From NCBI GenBank assembly GCA_947456505.1, contig CANGTC010000017.1, forward strand, positions 1 to 37,529: DNA of 37,529 bases, written 5' to 3'. Position 1 is the first letter of the stretch. Each line of letters opens with the position of its first letter. This document shows positions 8,818 to 18,134 of the stretch, piece after piece. The DNA is from Beijerinckiaceae bacterium. Lineage in GTDB: Bacteria; Pseudomonadota; Alphaproteobacteria; Rhizobiales; Beijerinckiaceae. Made by a program: the position numbers and the translations under genes. The notes under the pieces were generated by a model. That model was not told the origin of the DNA, searched no databases, and saw nothing but the letters and a program-made list of their open reading frames with translations.

Positions 8818-9711
8818 ATGACCCAAGCTTCCACACCGACCATCTTCGACCGTCGCCTCCTGCGACTGCGCCTCGCGCGCGCCCTGCGGTTTGGCGCCGA
8901 GAGCTTTCTGCTGGAGCGGGTGGCGGAGGACATGGAGGAGCGTCTTGGCGCCATCATGCGCCCGTTCGAGCGCGCGCTGGATCTGTGTTCGCCGGGGCCT
9001 CAGGTCGCGCAGATGCTGGCGACCCGCAACCCGGGATTGCTGGTGCGCGCCGCCTCCGTTCCCGAGGGGTTGGGGCAAGGGGACTGGCTGGGGCTGCTGG
9101 CGGATGAGGAGGCCCTGCCCTTTGCGCCCGAAAGTTTCGATCTCATCGTCTCGGGCCTGGCGCTGCAGCATGTGAATGATCTGCCGGGCGCGCTGGTGCA
9201 GATCCGCCGGGCGCTGCGGCCCGATGGGCTCTTCATGGCCTGTCTGGTGGGAGGTCAGAGCCTGAATGAATTGCGCGCCGCGCTGGCGGCGGCGGAAGAG
9301 GAGATTCTGGAGGGTGTGAGCCCTCGCGTCGCGCCCTTCGTCGATCTGCGCGATCTCGGCGGGCTCTTGCAGCGCGCGGGTTTCGCCCTTCCGGTGACGG
9401 ATGTGGATACGGTCACCGTGCGCTACGATCACCTCTTCGCGCTGGCCCATGATCTACGCTCCATGGGCGCCACCAATGCGCTGGTCCTGCGCGACAAACG
9501 CGGGCTGCGCCGCACGGTGCTGCTGCGCGCCGCCGAAATCTACGCGGAGCGCTTCAGCGATGCGGACGGGCGGGTGCGGGCCACCTTCGATCTGGTCTGG
9601 CTGTCGGGCTGGGCGCCCCACGAGAGCCAGCAAAAGCCGCTCAAGCCCGGCAGCGCCAAGATGCGCCTCGCCGATGCGCTGAAGACCACTGAACGTAAGC
9701 TTGATGACTGA
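8818..9711 (+). CDS. SAM-dependent methyltransferase, NDUFAF5-like
   Basis: A 297-residue class I methyltransferase. It opens with FDRRLLRLRLARAL, then a Rossmann core with ALDLCSPGP at residues about 52-60 and a motif IV region FDLIVSGLALQHVNDLPGAL. This pattern matches the alphaproteobacterial relatives of mitochondrial NDUFAF5, which hydroxylates an arginine of complex I, and of BioC. The glycine-rich motif I is degenerate here (DLCSPGP where D-x-G-x-G is usual), so methyl transfer itself is uncertain. A role in respiratory complex assembly is an inference from homology. Confidence 0.9.
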   Translation: MTQASTPTIFDRRLLRLRLARALRFGAESFLLERVAEDMEERLGAIMRPFERALDLCSPGPQVAQMLATRNPGLLVRAASVPEGLGQGDWLGLLADEEALPFAPESFDLIVSGLALQHVNDLPGALVQIRRALRPDGLFMACLVGGQSLNELRAALAAAEEEILEGVSPRVAPFVDLRDLGGLLQRAGFALPVTDVDTVTVRYDHLFALAHDLRSMGATNALVLRDKRGLRRTVLLRAAEIYAERFSDADGRVRATFDLVWLSGWAPHESQQKPLKPGSAKMRLADALKTTERKLDD

Positions 9712-9787
9712 AGGTATGAGGGGACGCAGCGTAACCAATCAGCCTTTGGCGGGTTGATGCTCCGGTAGGACAACTGGAGTGCTTCCC

Positions 9788-10345
9788 ATGAAACGCAAGC
9801 TTACCACTTTCGCAGCCGCAGGCGCCCTTCTGGCGGCGGGCGCAGGCTTCAGCGCGGCGCAAGCGCAGGGCTACTATGTCGACTACGCCCCGGGCTATGT
9901 GGCCTATGACTATGGCTGGGGGCCGGGGCCTCTGGGCGCCTTGATCGCCGCGCCGGTTGTGGCGGCCGCGGGCGTCGTCGGCGCCGCCGCGACCCTCGCT
10001 GCAGCGCCCTTTGTGGCGGGCGCTGCTCTCGCCACCGCGCCTCTGGCGGCGGGCTACTACGCCGAACCCTATTATGACGTTGGATATTACGGGGCGGGCT
10101 ACTATGGCCCGGCCTATCGGCGCGTTGGCTGGGGCTACAACTATGGCCCGACCTATGTGGCCTGGCGCAACGGCCCGCTGGTGCGCCGCGCCGCCATCGT
10201 GACGCGTGGGCCCTATCGCGCCGTGACCCCCGTGCGAGCCATTCATACCCGGCCTGTCCATATGCGCCAGATGCACACGCGGCCGGTTCATACACGGCAG
10301 GCGCAGGCGCAGCCGGTGAAGGTGGCGCTCGCCCGCGCCAACTGA
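9788..10345 (+). CDS. Gly/Tyr-rich secreted protein with His-rich tail
   Basis: A 185-residue exported protein. The signal peptide ends near residue 27 (AQA). The mature chain alternates GYY/PGY/GYG aromatic clusters with an Ala/Val-rich central stretch (residues about 50-85) that could insert in or lie on a membrane. The C-terminus has repeated HTRPVH.RQ units. This low-complexity composition is typical of small alphaproteobacterial envelope proteins of unknown function. A GTG at 9779 is possible, but the ATG at 9788 has the better spacing from GGAG. A strong stem-loop follows the stop. Confidence 0.8.
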   Translation: MKRKLTTFAAAGALLAAGAGFSAAQAQGYYVDYAPGYVAYDYGWGPGPLGALIAAPVVAAAGVVGAAATLAAAPFVAGAALATAPLAAGYYAEPYYDVGYYGAGYYGPAYRRVGWGYNYGPTYVAWRNGPLVRRAAIVTRGPYRAVTPVRAIHTRPVHMRQMHTRPVHTRQAQAQPVKVALARAN

Positions 10346-10360
10346 GGGGATGTCCTTTCG

Positions 10361-10389
10361 GGAGCGGCCCTCGCGGAGAGGGCCGCTCC
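10361..10389 (+). terminator. Strong stem-loop terminator
   Basis: A perfect 12-bp stem, GGAGCGGCCCTC against GAGGGCCGCTCC, closes on a 5-base loop (GCGGA), 16 bases after the stop of the Gly/Tyr-rich gene. It is followed by TTGGACTT, a weak U-tract. It probably separates that gene from the Fe-alcohol dehydrogenase downstream. Confidence 0.8.
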
Positions 10390-10460
10390 TTGGACTTATG
10401 CAGCGCTGGCGCCCCGTCGCGCAGGCGTTAATATGGCCCTCCCACTTCAAGGAGCGCGCC

Positions 10461-11615
10461 ATGGGTTTCAGCTTCAACACCGTCCCTTCGATCATCTCCG
10501 CCCCCGGCGCCGTGGCCAGGTTGGGAGAGATCGCCCAGGCGCGGCTTGGCGCGCGGGTGCTGGTGGTCACCGATCCCGGTCTCGTGAAGCTGGGGATCAC
10601 GGGGCGGGGCCTTGAGGCTCTTCAGACGGCCGGCGTGGCCTATGCGCTTTTCGATCAGGTGGAGGCGGACCCGCCGGATCTGTGCATTCTGGCGGCCACG
10701 AAAGCCGCGACCGATTTCGGCGCGACGGGGATCATCGGTTTGGGCGGCGGCTCCTCGCTCGATGTGGCCAAGCTCGTCGCCTTGCTGGCGCGCAGCCCGC
10801 AGGCGCTGACCGAGGCCTATGGGGTTGGCCGGGCGCGTGGGCCGCGCCTGCCTCTTGTGCTGGTTCCCACCACCGCTGGCACCGGCTCCGAGGCGACCGC
10901 CGTGGCGGTCGTCACCACGGGGGAGGCGGAGAAGATGGGCGTGGTCTCGCCCACCATCCTGCCCGATGTGGCCCTGCTCGACCCCGAACTCACCCTTGGC
11001 CTGCCGCCCGCCGTGACGGCGGCGACCGGCATCGACGCCATGGTCCACGCCATCGAGGCCTTCACCTCGATCAATCCGAATAACAGCCCGGTCTCGAAGG
11101 CTCTGGCCCGCGAGGCTCTGGCCCTGCTGGGCGCGAATATCCGCAAGGCCGTGGCGCATGGGAGCGATCTGGCGGCGCGCGAGGCCATGCTGAATGGCTC
11201 GCTGCTGGCGGGCATGGCCTTCGCCAACGCCTCCGTGGGGGCGGTCCATGCGCTGGCCTATCCGCTGGGCGGCTACTACCACCTGCCCCATGGGCTCACC
11301 AATGCCCTGGTGCTCCCTGAAGTGCTGCGCTTCAACGCGCCCGCCTGCGCGTCAGCCTATGCGGAGCTGGCGCCCATCCTCTTCGCCGACGCCCCTGAGG
11401 GAGGCGTGGAGGCGCGCGCGGACTTCTTCGTGCGCGCGCTGGCGGGGCTTTGCGTGGATCTGGGCATTCCCCCGCGCCTGCGCGATGCGGGGGTGCCACA
11501 GGCGGCCCTGCCCATGCTGGCTCGCGACGCCATGAACCAGACGCGCCTGCTGGTGAACAATCCGCGCCCCGTGAGCGAGGCCGACGCGCTGGCGATCTAC
11601 GAGCGGGCCTTCTGA
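10461..11615 (+). CDS. Iron-containing alcohol dehydrogenase (group III)
   Basis: A 384-residue Fe-ADH. The NAD(P)-binding motif GGGSS is at residues 95-99 and the [11 protein letters not shown] signature at 136-146. The metal ligands are Asp192 and His196 in [12 protein letters not shown], and His263 and His277 in the following helices ([10 protein letters not shown] and LPHGLTNA). It reversibly oxidises an alcohol to an aldehyde; substrate and cofactor cannot be fixed from the sequence. The ATG at 10461 has an AAGGAG site 7 bases upstream and removes an implausible 37-residue extension. The stop overlaps the thioesterase start by one base (TGATG). Confidence 0.95.
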   Translation: MGFSFNTVPSIISAPGAVARLGEIAQARLGARVLVVTDPGLVKLGITGRGLEALQTAGVAYALFDQVEADPPDLCILAATKAATDFGATGIIGLGGGSSLDVAKLVALLARSPQALTEAYGVGRARGPRLPLVLVPTTAGTGSEATAVAVVTTGEAEKMGVVSPTILPDVALLDPELTLGLPPAVTAATGIDAMVHAIEAFTSINPNNSPVSKALAREALALLGANIRKAVAHGSDLAAREAMLNGSLLAGMAFANASVGAVHALAYPLGGYYHLPHGLTNALVLPEVLRFNAPACASAYAELAPILFADAPEGGVEARADFFVRALAGLCVDLGIPPRLRDAGVPQAALPMLARDAMNQTRLLVNNPRPVSEADALAIYERAF

Positions 11616-12058
11616 TGGCGGGCGAGCGCGAGGCGCGCCTGCGCCGCACAGATTTAGCGACCTTCATCCCCATCGCCACCCGCTGGGGCGACAACGACGT
11701 CTATGGCCATGTGAACAACGTGGTCTATTACGCCTTCTTCGACACGGCGGTGAACCGCCTGCTGGTGGAGGGCGGCGCGCTGGATGTGGCGACCAGCGAC
11801 ACGGTGGGCCTGGTGGTCTCCAATTCCTGCACCTTCTTCGAAAGCGTGGCCTTTCCCGAGACGGTCGAGGTCGGGCTGCGGGTGGAGCGGCTGGGGCGCA
11901 GCTCCGTGACCTACCAGCTCGGCGTCTTCCGGGCGGGCGGCGACGAGGCGGCGGCGCAGGGCCGCTTCGTCCATGTCTATGTCACGCGGGCGGACCAGCG
12001 GCCGGTGGCGATCCCGGAGGCGGTGCTAAGGGTGCTGGAGGGGTTGAGGGATAAGTGA
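11615..12058 (+). CDS. Acyl-CoA thioesterase, 4HBT/YbgC-like hotdog fold
   Basis: A 147-residue single hotdog-domain protein. The 4-hydroxybenzoyl-CoA thioesterase signature [21 protein letters not shown] is at residues 23-43, with the usual catalytic Asp near 28. It shares one base with the preceding dehydrogenase stop codon, so the two are almost certainly co-translated. That suggests linked steps on an alcohol/aldehyde and an acyl-CoA, but the actual substrate is unknown. Confidence 0.92.
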   Translation: MAGEREARLRRTDLATFIPIATRWGDNDVYGHVNNVVYYAFFDTAVNRLLVEGGALDVATSDTVGLVVSNSCTFFESVAFPETVEVGLRVERLGRSSVTYQLGVFRAGGDEAAAQGRFVHVYVTRADQRPVAIPEAVLRVLEGLRDK

Positions 12059-12093
12059 CCCCTCGAACGTTGCCGCGCGATAGATCAATAGGT

Positions 12094-12111
12094 GCCCGCC
12101 TACGGGCGGGC
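12094..12111 (+). terminator. Stem-loop with UNCG-class tetraloop
   Basis: A perfect 7-bp stem, GCCCGCC against GGCGGGC, closes on TACG. In RNA this is a C(UACG)G loop, an exceptionally stable UNCG tetraloop. It lies 36 bases after the thioesterase stop and about 120 bases before rlmN. No U-run follows, so it may act as an RNA-end stabiliser instead of an intrinsic terminator. Nothing else clear was seen in this 175-base gap except the rlmN ribosome-binding site. Confidence 0.65.
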
Positions 12112-12233
12112 CGGATGACCCATATTCTGCCCCAGACCCCCGCCAAGTCAAGGTCGTGCAAGCCTGGCCTTACCCCCCACACTGGCGATCCCCCCTCCAC
12201 ACATGATATGAGCCCTCTTGAAGGAAACCTCTC

Positions 12234-13466
12234 ATGTCCATTGTCGAGCTTGATCCGGCCGCGAGCCCCCTCGCCGCCGCCCCCGCTATCCGTCCCTCCC
12301 TGCTCGGCCTGACCCGTCAGGGGCTGGCGGAGGCGCTCGCCTCCATTGAGGTGCCCGAGCGGGAGATCCGCATGCGGGTGAACCAGCTCTGGCACTGGAT
12401 CTATTTTCAGGGCGTCACCGATTTTGCGCTGATGACCGATGTCGCCAAGGGCCTTCGCGCGCGGCTGGCGGAGCGCTTCACCTTGGCGCGGCCGGAAGTC
12501 ATCGCCGAGCAGATCTCCAAGGACGGCACGCGCAAATGGCTGATCCGCATGCCCCCGGTCGACGCCAGGGATCGCGGCGCGGAGATCGAATGCGTCTATA
12601 TCCCCGAGCGCCATCGCGGCACGCTCTGCGTGTCGAGCCAGGTGGGCTGCACCCTCACCTGCACCTTCTGCCACACGGGCACCCAGAAGCTGGTGCGCAA
12701 CCTCACGGCGCAGGAGATCGTCCAGCAGCTCGTTGTGGCGCGCGACCGCATCGGCGATTTTCCGGGCATGACGCCGCCCACCGATGGGCTCCTGCCCTCG
12801 GGCGAGGGCGTGCGCGCCGTGTCCAACATCGTCTTCATGGGCATGGGCGAGCCGCTCTATAATTTCGACCATGTGCGCGACGCCATCGCGGTTCTCTCCG
12901 ACGGGGATGGGCTGTCCCTGTCCAAGCGCCGCATCACCGTCTCCACCTCGGGCGTGGCGCCGCAGATTTCGGCGCTGGGCGACGAGATGGGGACCATGCT
13001 GGCCATTTCGCTCCATGCGGTGCGCGATGAGCTGCGCAACACGCTGGTGCCGCTCAACAAGAAATATCCGCTGAAAGAGCTGTTGCAGGCCTGCCGCGAC
13101 TATCCCGGCGTCTCCAACGCGCGGCGCATCACCTTCGAATATGTGATGCTGAAGGGCGTGAACGATTCCCCCGCCGACGCGCGCGAACTGGTGCGCCTGC
13201 TCAAGGGCATTCCCGCCAAGATCAATCTGATCCCCTTCAACCCCTGGCCGGGCACGCAATATGAATGCTCGGACTGGGACGTGATCGAGCGGTTTTCCGA
13301 GATCGTCTTCAACGCCGGTTACGCCAGCCCCGTGCGCACCCCGCGCGGTCGCGACATCCTCGCCGCCTGCGGCCAGCTCAAGAGCGAGACCGAAAAGATG
13401 CGCGCCCGCGCGCGGCTGATGATGGAGCAGGAGGAGGCCGAGGATGGGGCGGCCACGCCCCACTGA
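12234..13466 (+). CDS. rlmN: Dual-specificity 23S rRNA/tRNA methyltransferase RlmN
   Basis: A 410-residue radical-SAM enzyme that methylates C2 of A2503 in 23S rRNA and A37 in some tRNAs. The radical SAM cluster motif is [11 protein letters not shown] (C-x3-C-x2-C). The SAM-binding region [16 protein letters not shown] follows, and the conserved C-terminal AACGQL segment carries the methyl-carrying cysteine. The N-terminal accessory domain is complete, with [19 protein letters not shown] site precedes the ATG. Two long antisense frames over this gene are shadows. Confidence 0.97.
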   Translation: MSIVELDPAASPLAAAPAIRPSLLGLTRQGLAEALASIEVPEREIRMRVNQLWHWIYFQGVTDFALMTDVAKGLRARLAERFTLARPEVIAEQISKDGTRKWLIRMPPVDARDRGAEIECVYIPERHRGTLCVSSQVGCTLTCTFCHTGTQKLVRNLTAQEIVQQLVVARDRIGDFPGMTPPTDGLLPSGEGVRAVSNIVFMGMGEPLYNFDHVRDAIAVLSDGDGLSLSKRRITVSTSGVAPQISALGDEMGTMLAISLHAVRDELRNTLVPLNKKYPLKELLQACRDYPGVSNARRITFEYVMLKGVNDSPADARELVRLLKGIPAKINLIPFNPWPGTQYECSDWDVIERFSEIVFNAGYASPVRTPRGRDILAACGQLKSETEKMRARARLMMEQEEAEDGAATPH

Positions 13467-13538
13467 GCCTCTTCAGTCCGCGTTAACCCGCAAGCCCTAT
13501 GATGCCGCCAACGATGTATGTCTGCGTAGGTGCGTGTC

Positions 13539-13856
13539 ATGCGTGAACAGTATTTGGAAGACCGCCTCATTCGTATGGAGGCGGAGATCGCCAGCCTGAG
13601 CGAGATCGCCCGCGCCAGGACCATGGCTTCCGTGGACATGCGGCCCCGCATCGACAGGCTCGAAGAGCAGATGCGCGATGTCGTCACCATGGTGCATCAT
13701 CTGGCGGAAATGCTGAGCGAGACCTCGGCGCGCGTCGCCCGACCCGTTGATCCCGCCACCCAGGGCCTGCGTGATGAGGTCGAGGAGCTGCGCACCTGCG
13801 TGCGCACGCTGGTTCAGCTCGTGACCCAGATCGCGGATTCCCGCGCCGCCGCCTGA
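13539..13856 (+). CDS. Small coiled-coil protein of unknown function
   Basis: A 105-residue, charged, helical protein with no signal peptide or transmembrane segment. Heptad-like spacing of Leu/Ile/Val/Met runs through residues 5-65 and again at about 75-98, so a coiled coil is likely. The ATG at 13539 sits 9 bases after AGG; an in-frame GTG at 13530 is an alternative. It converges exactly on dsbB, whose stop codon begins at the next base. I do not recognise the family. Confidence 0.7.
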   Translation: MREQYLEDRLIRMEAEIASLSEIARARTMASVDMRPRIDRLEEQMRDVVTMVHHLAEMLSETSARVARPVDPATQGLRDEVEELRTCVRTLVQLVTQIADSRAAA

Positions 13857-14369
13857 TCAGGCCAGCGCCTTGCGGGCGCCCAGGACCGCCAGCGCGGCCA
13901 TGGCGCCGGAGATCACGGCGTTCCAGCCCGCCAGCGACAGGCCCAGAATGCGGATCGCCACGGCGTCGCAGCGCACGACCTTCGTGGTCTCCAGCTGTTT
14001 GAGAAAATCCGCCATGGTGTCGGCGCGGGTGAGGGCGCCGGTGCAGCCGGTGGGGCCGGGCCAGAAGCCCCATTCGACGCCCGCGTGATAGACGCCGAAG
14101 ACCATGCTGCCGATGAACAGCAGCCCCAGCAGGGCCAGCCCCGCCCTCGCCAACCCTTGCGATCCCCGCGCCGCGATGATGGCGACGAGCGCCGCCAGTG
14201 GCACGCCCGCATAATAGGCCCAGCGTTGCATCAGGCAGAGCTCGCAAGGGGCATAGCCCGCCCATTCAAAGACCCATGCGCCCGCGATGGTGGCGAAGGC
14301 GATGAGGAATACGCCAAGCGCCGCCTGCCGGGGCGTTACGGTCTGGAGCGAGCGGAGCAGGGTGGGCAT
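13857..14369 (-). CDS. dsbB: Disulfide bond formation protein B
   Basis: A 170-residue four-helix quinone-linked oxidase that reoxidises DsbA. The first periplasmic loop has Cys42-Glu-Leu-Cys45, and the following LMQRW is the family signature. The second loop carries Cys109 and Cys134. An AGGAACAGAG ribosome-binding region precedes the ATG. It lies 10 bases downstream of the YqaA/DedA gene on the same strand, and the three genes carbonic anhydrase, YqaA/DedA and dsbB look like one transcript. Confidence 0.93.
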   Translation of the reverse strand: MPTLLRSLQTVTPRQAALGVFLIAFATIAGAWVFEWAGYAPCELCLMQRWAYYAGVPLAALVAIIAARGSQGLARAGLALLGLLFIGSMVFGVYHAGVEWGFWPGPTGCTGALTRADTMADFLKQLETTKVVRCDAVAIRILGLSLAGWNAVISGAMAALAVLGARKALA

Positions 14370-14379
14370 TCTCTGTTCC

Positions 14380-14961
14380 TCAGAACATATGCAGCGCGAG
14401 CCAGAAACCGCCGATCACCGACACGACGATGATCGCCAGAAACACGGCGAAATAGCGTTCCAGCAGATCCCGCAAGCGGTCGCCCCACAGATTCATGGCG
14501 CCGGCCACCAGAAAGAATCGCGCCCCGCGCGTGATCGCGCAAAGCAGCACGAAGAGCGGGAAATTATAGGCCAGCAAGCCGCTGACGATGGTGATGAGCT
14601 TGAAGGGGATTGGCGAAACGCCCTTCACCAGAATGAAGGCCCAGCCCCATTGGGCGTAGAAGTCGCGCATGGCCTCGACCTTCTCGCCATAGCGATAAAG
14701 CTCGATGAGCCACAGCCCCACCGTATCATAGAGCAGATGCCCGATGGCGTAGCCCAGCATGCCCCCGAGCACCGAGGCTGTGGTGCAGACGCCCGCATAG
14801 AAGAAGGCGCGCTTGGGTTTGGCGAGCGCCATGGGCGCCAGCAGCACATCAGGCGGAATCGGAAAGAAGGAGCTTTCCGCGAAGGCGATCAGCGCCAGCG
14901 CCCAGGTGGCGCGCGGGCTCCGGGCGAGGGATATGGTCCAGTCGTAGAGGCGTTTGAACAT
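14380..14961 (-). CDS. YqaA/DedA-family membrane protein (VTT domain)
   Basis: A 193-residue polytopic protein with the SNARE-associated/VTT-domain pattern: FAESSFFPIPPDVLLAPMAL near residue 30 and the conserved KGVSPIPFKLITIVSGLL region near 115-130. DedA-superfamily members are linked to lipid (undecaprenyl phosphate or phosphatidylethanolamine) flipping and membrane homeostasis. YqaA-type proteins are a short, less studied branch. The ATG at 14961 is 5 bases from the carbonic anhydrase stop, so the genes are co-transcribed. Confidence 0.9.
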   Translation of the reverse strand: MFKRLYDWTISLARSPRATWALALIAFAESSFFPIPPDVLLAPMALAKPKRAFFYAGVCTTASVLGGMLGYAIGHLLYDTVGLWLIELYRYGEKVEAMRDFYAQWGWAFILVKGVSPIPFKLITIVSGLLAYNFPLFVLLCAITRGARFFLVAGAMNLWGDRLRDLLERYFAVFLAIIVVSVIGGFWLALHMF

Positions 14962-14966
14962 GCGCT

Positions 14967-15683
14967 CTAGAACCTTGGTTCGCTGAAAGCCGCCGCATGT
15001 TCGTCGCCCGCTACGGCGACGAATTTGCCGGTCGTCTCGTTCAACGCCAGCAGGCGTCCGTCCGCCACGCCAAAGAAGGCGCCATGCAGCTTCAGCCGTC
15101 CCTTTTGCTCGAGGATGCGCACGCAGGGGAAGGTGCGCAGATTCGCGAGGGATTGGATGACGGCCTCCCGGGACAGGCGCTCCACATAGGCGTCGAAGGG
15201 CTCGGCCATGGGGCCGATGCGCTGGGCGGCGGGCTCGATGAGGGTCATCCATTTGCCGATGAAGTCGCCGGGTGAGAGCGGGCGCGAATAGGGGTCGGCG
15301 TCGTTCTGCGCATAGGCGCGGATGCCGCCGCACTGGGCATGGCCCATGACGACGATATGCTCCACCCGCAGGCCCATGACGCCAAACTCCAGCGCCGCCG
15401 AGGTGCCGTGCAGATCGTCATTGGGCGCATAGGGAGGCATGAGATTGGCGACATTGCGCACCACGAAGATTTCGCCCGGGCGGGCGTCGAAGATCACCTC
15501 GGGCGAAACGCGCGAGTCGCAGCAGCCGATCAGCATGACCGAGGGCTTCTGCCCGGCCTCAGCCAGTTCGCGGAAGCGTTGCTGTTCGCTGACGAAGCGC
15601 CCGGACAGGAAGGATTGATAGCCCTTCAGCAACCGCTCGGGGAAGAGTTCGTGGTCAGGTGTCTGCGCGTCCGGGTTCGCCAT
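14967..15683 (-). CDS. Beta-class carbonic anhydrase
   Basis: A 238-residue zinc enzyme that interconverts CO2 and bicarbonate. The zinc/catalytic signature is Cys54-x-Asp56-x-Arg58 in IGCCDSRV, with the remaining ligands His115 and Cys118 in MGHAQCGG. No signal peptide is visible, so it is cytoplasmic. An AAAGGA site immediately precedes the ATG at 15683; much longer readings of this frame (to 16511) are antisense to the CitE-like gene and are rejected. It is the first gene of a probable operon with the YqaA/DedA and dsbB genes. Confidence 0.96.
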   Translation of the reverse strand: MANPDAQTPDHELFPERLLKGYQSFLSGRFVSEQQRFRELAEAGQKPSVMLIGCCDSRVSPEVIFDARPGEIFVVRNVANLMPPYAPNDDLHGTSAALEFGVMGLRVEHIVVMGHAQCGGIRAYAQNDADPYSRPLSPGDFIGKWMTLIEPAAQRIGPMAEPFDAYVERLSREAVIQSLANLRTFPCVRILEQKGRLKLHGAFFGVADGRLLALNETTGKFVAVAGDEHAAAFSEPRF

Positions 15684-15839
15684 GGGGGGTCCTTTGGTGC
15701 CGGGGGACTCATAGCGGCCGGGGCGGCGCATGCAACCCAAAGCTTCGCCCTGCCGTCGCCATTCTACTCTCCATAGGACCCAGATGACAGTGGGCCGCCA
15801 GACCGGTACGGTGTGGATCATGTCAGCCTGGAGCCTTGA

Positions 15840-16733
15840 ATGACGATTCGCCCCCGGCGCAGCGCGCTTTACATGCCGGGCTCGAACGCCCGCGCCCTGG
15901 AAAAGGCCCGCAGCCTGCCCGCCGACGTCCTCATCTTCGATCTGGAGGATGCGGTCGCGCCCACCCTGAAGGAAACCGCCCGCGCCCAGGTCGTGGCGGC
16001 GCTGCGCGAAGGCGGCTACGGATCGCGCGAAGTGGTGGTGCGGGTGAATGCCGCCAGCACCCCCTGGGGTCGCGACGATCTCCTCGCCCTGGCGGGCGCA
16101 GGGGCGGACGCGGTTCTGTTGCCCAAGGTCGGCGCGCCCGGCGACATCATGCGCGCCTCCCGGGAACTGCGCGAGGCGGGCGCCCCCGACAGCCTGCAAA
16201 TCTGGGCCATGATGGAGACCCCCATCGCCATTCTCAACGCCGATTCCCTCGTGCGGACCGCGGCCGACCCCACTTCGCGCCTCACCGCCTTGGTCATGGG
16301 CGTCAATGATCTCGTGAAGGACACCCGGGGTCGCCTGACCAAGGGTCGGGCCTCCATGGTTCCCTATCTGGCCATCTGCGTGGCGGCGGCGCGCGCCTAT
16401 GGGGTGGATATTCTGGACGGCGTCTTCGGCGATCTCAAGGATGAGGCCGGCTTGCTGGCGGAATGCGAGCAGGGGCGCGATCTTGGCATGGATGGCAAGA
16501 CCCTGATCCATCCCGGCCAGATCGCGGTGGCCAACGAGGCTTTCCGGCCGAGCGATGCGGAAATCGCCTGGTCGCGCAAGGTCCTAGCGGCCTTCGCGGA
16601 GCCGGGCGCGCAGGATGCGGGGGTGATCGCCCTCGAAGGACGCATGATCGAAAGGTTGCATGCCGAGATCGCCGGACGCACCATCGCCATCGCCGATGCG
16701 CTCGGGCTGCAGGCGGCCGCATCAGGTTCTTGA
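15840..16733 (+). CDS. HpcH/HpaI aldolase / CitE-like CoA ester lyase
   Basis: A 297-residue TIM-barrel protein of the citrate lyase beta-subunit family. Visible family positions are RRSALYMPGSN (6-16), FDLEDAV (33-39), VRVNAA (67-72), MMETP with metal ligand Glu126, and GKTLIHPGQI. Relatives cleave malyl-, methylmalyl- or citramalyl-CoA, or act as (3S)-malyl-CoA thioesterase (Mcl2) in the ethylmalonyl-CoA pathway. Which applies here cannot be decided by eye. GGAG lies 6 bases before the ATG. It is divergent from carbonic anhydrase and 45 bases upstream of mic60. Confidence 0.9.
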   Translation: MTIRPRRSALYMPGSNARALEKARSLPADVLIFDLEDAVAPTLKETARAQVVAALREGGYGSREVVVRVNAASTPWGRDDLLALAGAGADAVLLPKVGAPGDIMRASRELREAGAPDSLQIWAMMETPIAILNADSLVRTAADPTSRLTALVMGVNDLVKDTRGRLTKGRASMVPYLAICVAAARAYGVDILDGVFGDLKDEAGLLAECEQGRDLGMDGKTLIHPGQIAVANEAFRPSDAEIAWSRKVLAAFAEPGAQDAGVIALEGRMIERLHAEIAGRTIAIADALGLQAAASGS

Positions 16734-16778
16734 TTCAAGGGACGGGTTCCCTCGGGAGGCGTTCAGGAGGCTTCACTT

Positions 16779-18134
16779 ATGGCGGCGACAGACAACGATG
16801 GGCCTGAGGATCCGGGCAAGCGGAAAAGGCCCCGGGTGAATCGCGTCCCCGATGTGATCGAGGGCGAGGCCGTGCGGGTCCAGCCAGAACCCGTGGCTGA
16901 AGCTGCGCCCGAACCACCGGCGGAACAACCGCCCGAGCCTGCGGCCGTCCCCGGTTCCCCATTGCCGCCTCTGGTCCAGGCCGCCGCCCCGTATTTGCCC
17001 CTCGCTGGCGCTGTGCTGGGGGCTCTTGGCCTTGGCATGGGCCTCTTTGGCGTCATCGAGGCGCAGCAATCCTCAGGCGCCGTCGCCGATCTGCGGGCCG
17101 AGGTGGCGGCTCTGCGCGCGCGCCCCGGGGTTTCGCCTGCGGCGCCAGCCGCGCCGTCCGCTGATCAGCTCGCCGCCTTCGAGCAGCGCATCGCGGCGCT
17201 GGAGCGCAGGCCTGTGGCGGCCGCCGCACCCGCCCCCGCCGCGCCGCCTATAGGCGATCTGGTGAAGCGGGTGGAGGGGCTGGAGCAGGGGCTGCGTCAG
17301 GCGACCGCCGCCCGTCCCGCCTCCGATGTTGGCGCTCCGGCCGAGACGCAGGCGCTCGCAGCCCGGCTCGCCGCAGTGGAGGCCGCCGCCAACGCAGCTG
17401 AACAGTCCGCCAAAACCGCCTTGCAGACCGCCAATCGTGCTGCGGAGGCCAGCGCAAGGCCGGCCGCGCCCCCGGTCGATCTGCGTCCCCTCGAAGCGCG
17501 CCTGCAAGGCTTCGATCAGCGGCTCGCCACCGCGGAGGCCGAGGCGCGCGCCGCGAAGTCCGAGACGCTTGCGCGCGAAGCCCCCGTGGCCGCGCTCACC
17601 CGGCGCAGCGAGGCGACCAGTCTTGCGGTGGTGGCCCAATCCATCAGCCAGGCGCTTGATCAGGGCGCGCCCTTCGAAGCCGCTCTGGCGGTCGCCGCAG
17701 GCCTTGGCGCCGACGCCTCTAAAACGGCGCCCCTGCAGGCTGTCGCCAAAACCGGCGCCCCGACCACCCGCGCCATCGCGCTTGTGTGGAGTGAAGAGGG
17801 TCGCGCCGCCTTTGACGCGACGCAGGAGCCCGAGACCGACCAGGGCTGGTTCGACCGTCTGAAGGCCGGCGCCGCACGGGTGGTGCGCGTGCGCCCCGCT
17901 GGCGAGACGCCGGGAGACGATCCCGCCGCGCTCATCGGGCGCATCGACGCCGCGCTGGGTCGCGGCGCCGTTGGCGAGGCCCTCGCCGCCTGGAACCGTC
18001 TGCCAGACCCCGCGAAGGCGGCCTCGCGGGGCTTCGCCGAGGCTGCGCGCAAGCGGGTGGCGGCGGAGGAGGCCGTGAAGGCCCTGACCTCTGGCGCGGT
18101 GGCGGATATCGCCCGTTCGAAGGGGGCCCCATGA
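16779..18134 (+). CDS. mic60: Mic60/mitofilin-family inner-membrane protein
   Basis: A 451-residue protein with an acidic, Pro-rich cytoplasmic N-terminus (1-68), one transmembrane helix (about 70-94), a long Ala-rich coiled-coil region (95-290), and a C-terminal mitofilin-like domain (from about residue 290). An AGGAGG site precedes the ATG. Its stop overlaps the hemY start (ATGA). Alphaproteobacterial Mic60 is the homologue of the mitochondrial cristae-junction protein, usually sits next to hemY, and has been linked to intracytoplasmic membrane shape in purple bacteria. A role in shaping photosynthetic membranes is therefore a reasonable inference here. The usual hemC/hemD neighbours are absent from the window. 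Confidence 0.85.
   Translation: MAATDNDGPEDPGKRKRPRVNRVPDVIEGEAVRVQPEPVAEAAPEPPAEQPPEPAAVPGSPLPPLVQAAAPYLPLAGAVLGALGLGMGLFGVIEAQQSSGAVADLRAEVAALRARPGVSPAAPAAPSADQLAAFEQRIAALERRPVAAAAPAPAAPPIGDLVKRVEGLEQGLRQATAARPASDVGAPAETQALAARLAAVEAAANAAEQSAKTALQTANRAAEASARPAAPPVDLRPLEARLQGFDQRLATAEAEARAAKSETLAREAPVAALTRRSEATSLAVVAQSISQALDQGAPFEAALAVAAGLGADASKTAPLQAVAKTGAPTTRAIALVWSEEGRAAFDATQEPETDQGWFDRLKAGAARVVRVRPAGETPGDDPAALIGRIDAALGRGAVGEALAAWNRLPDPAKAASRGFAEAARKRVAAEEAVKALTSGAVADIARSKGAP

Noticed and set aside
11982-13463. A 493-codon open frame antisense to rlmN
   Set aside because: rlmN is certain from its radical-SAM motifs; the antisense product is His/Arg/Gly-rich low-quality sequence without motifs.
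15684-16511. Long N-terminal extension of carbonic anhydrase
   Set aside because: It would run antisense through the CitE-like gene; the ATG at 15683 has an excellent ribosome-binding site and the usual family length.
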